Assembly (NCBI GenBank): GCA_029907055.1
Contig: JARYMO010000049.1
Coordinates: 1-9,221, forward strand
Reading direction: 5' to 3'
Length of the DNA stretch: 9,221 bases
Source of the DNA: Syntrophomonadaceae bacterium
GTDB lineage: Bacteria; Bacillota; Syntrophomonadia; Syntrophomonadales; Syntrophothermaceae
Of the stretch, positions 8,086-9,221 are shown in pieces. The notes beneath the pieces are model-generated. The model did not search any database. It had not been told where the DNA came from and saw nothing but the letters and a program-made list of their open reading frames with translations. Position numbers and translations under genes: made by a program. Each line of letters opens with the position of its first letter. The stretch's first letter is position 1.

Positions 8086-8853
8086 CTAGCGGAAGTAGTA
8101 GTAGAGCAGGGGGAGCACCCACATGAAGCTGTCGAAGCGGTCCAGCACCCCGCCGTGGCCGGGCAGGATGCTGCCCGAGTCCTTGACCCCGAAGTGGCGC
8201 TTCATGGCCGACTCCATCAGGTCGCCGGCCTGGGCCAGCACGCTGGCCGCGCCCCCCAGCAGCACCGCGTCCAGCAGCGGCTGCCTCCCCCACAGCATGG
8301 CTACCGCCACCGCCACCGTCAGCAGCAGGGCGCCCAGCGAGCCCTCCACCGTCTTGCCCGGCGACAGCAGGGGGGCCAGCTTGCGCCTGCCCAGCAGCCG
8401 CCCGGCGAAGTAGCCGCCGGTGTCGCTGGCCCAGGTCAGCAGGAAGCCCAGCAGCAGCACGAAGAACGGCTCCGCCAGCGCCGCCTCGATGCGCAGGCCG
8501 TAGCCGAACAGCACCCCTATGTACACCGCCCCGAACCAGGTCAGGGCCAGGTCAGCCAGCCGCACCTCGGGGAAGAGGGCGATCTGCACCCCGCTCACCA
8601 GCAGCAGACCCAGCAGCACCATGGCCGCGTCGCCGGTGCCGCCCATCACCACCGCCATCTGCAGCGACAGCAGCAGCAGGGCCAGCATGGCCACCGGCCG
8701 GTACCCTCCCTGGCGGGCCATGCTCACGAACTCCGCGGTGGCCACCAGCGCCAGCAGGGCCACCAGCCCGGTCCAGTACATGCCGCCCAGCCAGGCGGTG
8801 CCGATGAGCACCGGGATGCCCACCGCCGCCGTCAGCAGCCTCGTCTTCAACAT
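8086..8853 (-). CDS. cdsA: Phosphatidate cytidylyltransferase (CDP-diglyceride synthase)
   Basis: This 255-residue integral membrane enzyme makes CDP-diacylglycerol from phosphatidate and CTP, the branch point for bacterial phospholipids. The protein is largely hydrophobic, with about seven to eight membrane segments. Conserved parts include LTWASDTGGYFAGRLLGRRK (139-158) and SPGKTVEGSLGA (164-175). The CDP-DG synthase signature runs from S215 to D241: it reads SAMKRHFGVKDSGSILPGHG, followed by GVLDRFD, with the K-R, K-D, H-G-G and D-R-x-D elements all present. The start is ATG 8853-8851, with AGGTGA at 8863-8858. In-frame readings extending to 8967 pass through repeat cluster E and give repeat-derived peptide, so I reject them. 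The stop TAG abuts cluster D. In other Bacillota uppS usually precedes cdsA closely, but no uppS is visible in the 368 bases upstream. Confidence 0.97.
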   Translation of the reverse strand: MLKTRLLTAAVGIPVLIGTAWLGGMYWTGLVALLALVATAEFVSMARQGGYRPVAMLALLLLSLQMAVVMGGTGDAAMVLLGLLLVSGVQIALFPEVRLADLALTWFGAVYIGVLFGYGLRIEAALAEPFFVLLLGFLLTWASDTGGYFAGRLLGRRKLAPLLSPGKTVEGSLGALLLTVAVAVAMLWGRQPLLDAVLLGGAASVLAQAGDLMESAMKRHFGVKDSGSILPGHGGVLDRFDSFMWVLPLLYYYFR

Positions 8854-8881
8854 CCGCTCACCTGTCCTCCCACCCTCCCCC

Positions 8882-8940
8882 GAAACAAGGGGACGCTCTT
8901 TCCGTTTCACGGTGAAACAAGGGGACGCTCTTTTCGTTTC
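8882..8940 (+). repeat. Repeat cluster E: two 27-bp units, plus orientation
   Basis: Copies lie at 8882-8908 (identical to 368-394) and 8914-8940 (identical to 334-360), separated by only five bases (acggt). The cluster begins 29 bases upstream of the cdsA start, beyond its ribosome-binding site. The sequence after the second copy (accgctc) also matches that after the second copy of cluster A, so the two dimers may derive from a common ancestor that included some flank. Confidence 0.95.
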
Positions 8941-9125
8941 ACCGCTCGCTCCCGTTGCAGCAGGCAAGGAGCGCCTTCATTCCCCCGCGACCGGGCGCTG
9001 GTCCCGGCGTCCCCGCCGGCAGGGCAGGAACGGCCCTTCCGGTCCCCCTGCCCCACACCACGGGCGGCCTACCCGCCCGCTGCCGCCGGCTGCCACTGGC
9101 ATGCCCGTCCCCAGTAGCAGAGGCT
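8941..9125. other. Intergenic stretch with no recognisable gene between clusters E and F
   Basis: These 185 bases are GC-rich and contain no frame resembling a known protein. The frames that stay open across them are continuous with repeat-derived peptide on one or both sides. The minus-strand frame 8939-9175 and plus-strand frames from 8955 show no conserved motif. I see no clear promoter, tRNA or T-run terminator. Only weak GC stems are present, such as CCGGG/CCCGG around 8991-9007. With the flanking repeats, the gene-free region is 8854-9221. Confidence 0.6.
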
Positions 9126-9221
9126 GAAACAAGAAGAGCGTCCCCTTGTTCCACGGTGGCGGAAGACTGAAACAAAAAGAGCGTCCCCTTGTTTCAAGGA
9201 GGGGTGAAACAAAAAGAGCGT
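9126..9221 (-). repeat. Repeat cluster F: two full units and one cut by the window edge, minus orientation
   Basis: Copies lie at 9126-9152 (ending GTTCC, identical to 8038-8064), 9169-9195 (beginning GAAACAAAAAGAGCG) and 9206-9221 (first 16 bases only, cut by the window). Spacers are 16 and 10 bases. The cluster may continue past the edge. It would lie downstream of the next minus-strand gene if one is present there. Confidence 0.93.

Noticed and set aside
7913..8293. N-terminal extension of the permease frame through cluster D into cdsA
   Set aside because: The extra residues are repeat-derived peptide and an antiphase reading of cdsA; GTG 7912 has a strong ribosome-binding site and gives the family length.
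8854..8967. Upstream start for cdsA at 8967
   Set aside because: The added 38 residues are translated repeat units; ATG 8853 has a ribosome-binding site and the normal family N-terminus.
8939..9175. Small minus-strand gene of 78 codons, or a 13-codon frame starting near 8979
   Set aside because: Both are made of or bounded by repeat sequence, lack conserved motifs and show no convincing ribosome-binding site.

Overview
The window is a GC-rich (roughly 70% by eye) chromosomal segment of a Bacillota-type (Firmicutes) bacterium. Eight genes are recognisable, all on the minus strand. Reading 5' to 3' along that strand they are cdsA, an AI-2E/YtvI-type membrane permease gene, dxr, rseP, ispG, proS, mgtC and the start of polC. 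The order cdsA-dxr-rseP-ispG-proS-polC is a well-known conserved block in Bacillota, and PolC is the Gram-positive replicase. With the high GC this suggests a deep-branching GC-rich lineage (Symbiobacterium-, Thermaerobacter- or Limnochorda-like). That placement is inference. The YtvI-like protein hints at a spore former but does not prove it.

Layout, left to right: 1-311 is the N-terminus of PolC, cut by the window edge. Next come 442-1110 MgtC/SapB protein with a C-terminal ACT-like domain, 1268-2983 prolyl-tRNA synthetase, 3237-4358 IspG, 4430-5461 RseP/RasP site-2 protease, 5594-6739 Dxr, 6791-7912 AI-2E/YtvI permease and 8086-8853 CdsA. From 8854 to the right edge I see no gene. Dxr and IspG are two steps of the MEP isoprenoid pathway, CdsA makes CDP-diacylglycerol for phospholipids, RseP is an intramembrane protease, and ProS and PolC serve translation and replication. 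The block therefore couples envelope-lipid precursor synthesis to core information processing.

The striking non-genic feature is a short interspersed repeat of 27 bp. It begins GAAACAAGGGGACGCTC, ends TTYTYGTTTC, and has inverted termini GAAAC/GTTTC. I count 18 copies in 9.2 kb: 16 full length (one decayed), one truncated and one cut by the window edge. They sit in six clusters of 2-4 copies, in five of the gene junctions plus a second cluster at the far right. Copies within a cluster share one orientation, and successive clusters alternate (+ - + - + -). No cluster occurs in the ispG-rseP-dxr-permease junctions. One copy supplies the proS stop codon, and two clusters form an almost perfect 61-bp inverted repeat around mgtC. 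The unit has no stop codon in any of six frames, so naive ORF calls run through it. No transposase, CRISPR-associated gene, tRNA or rRNA was seen.
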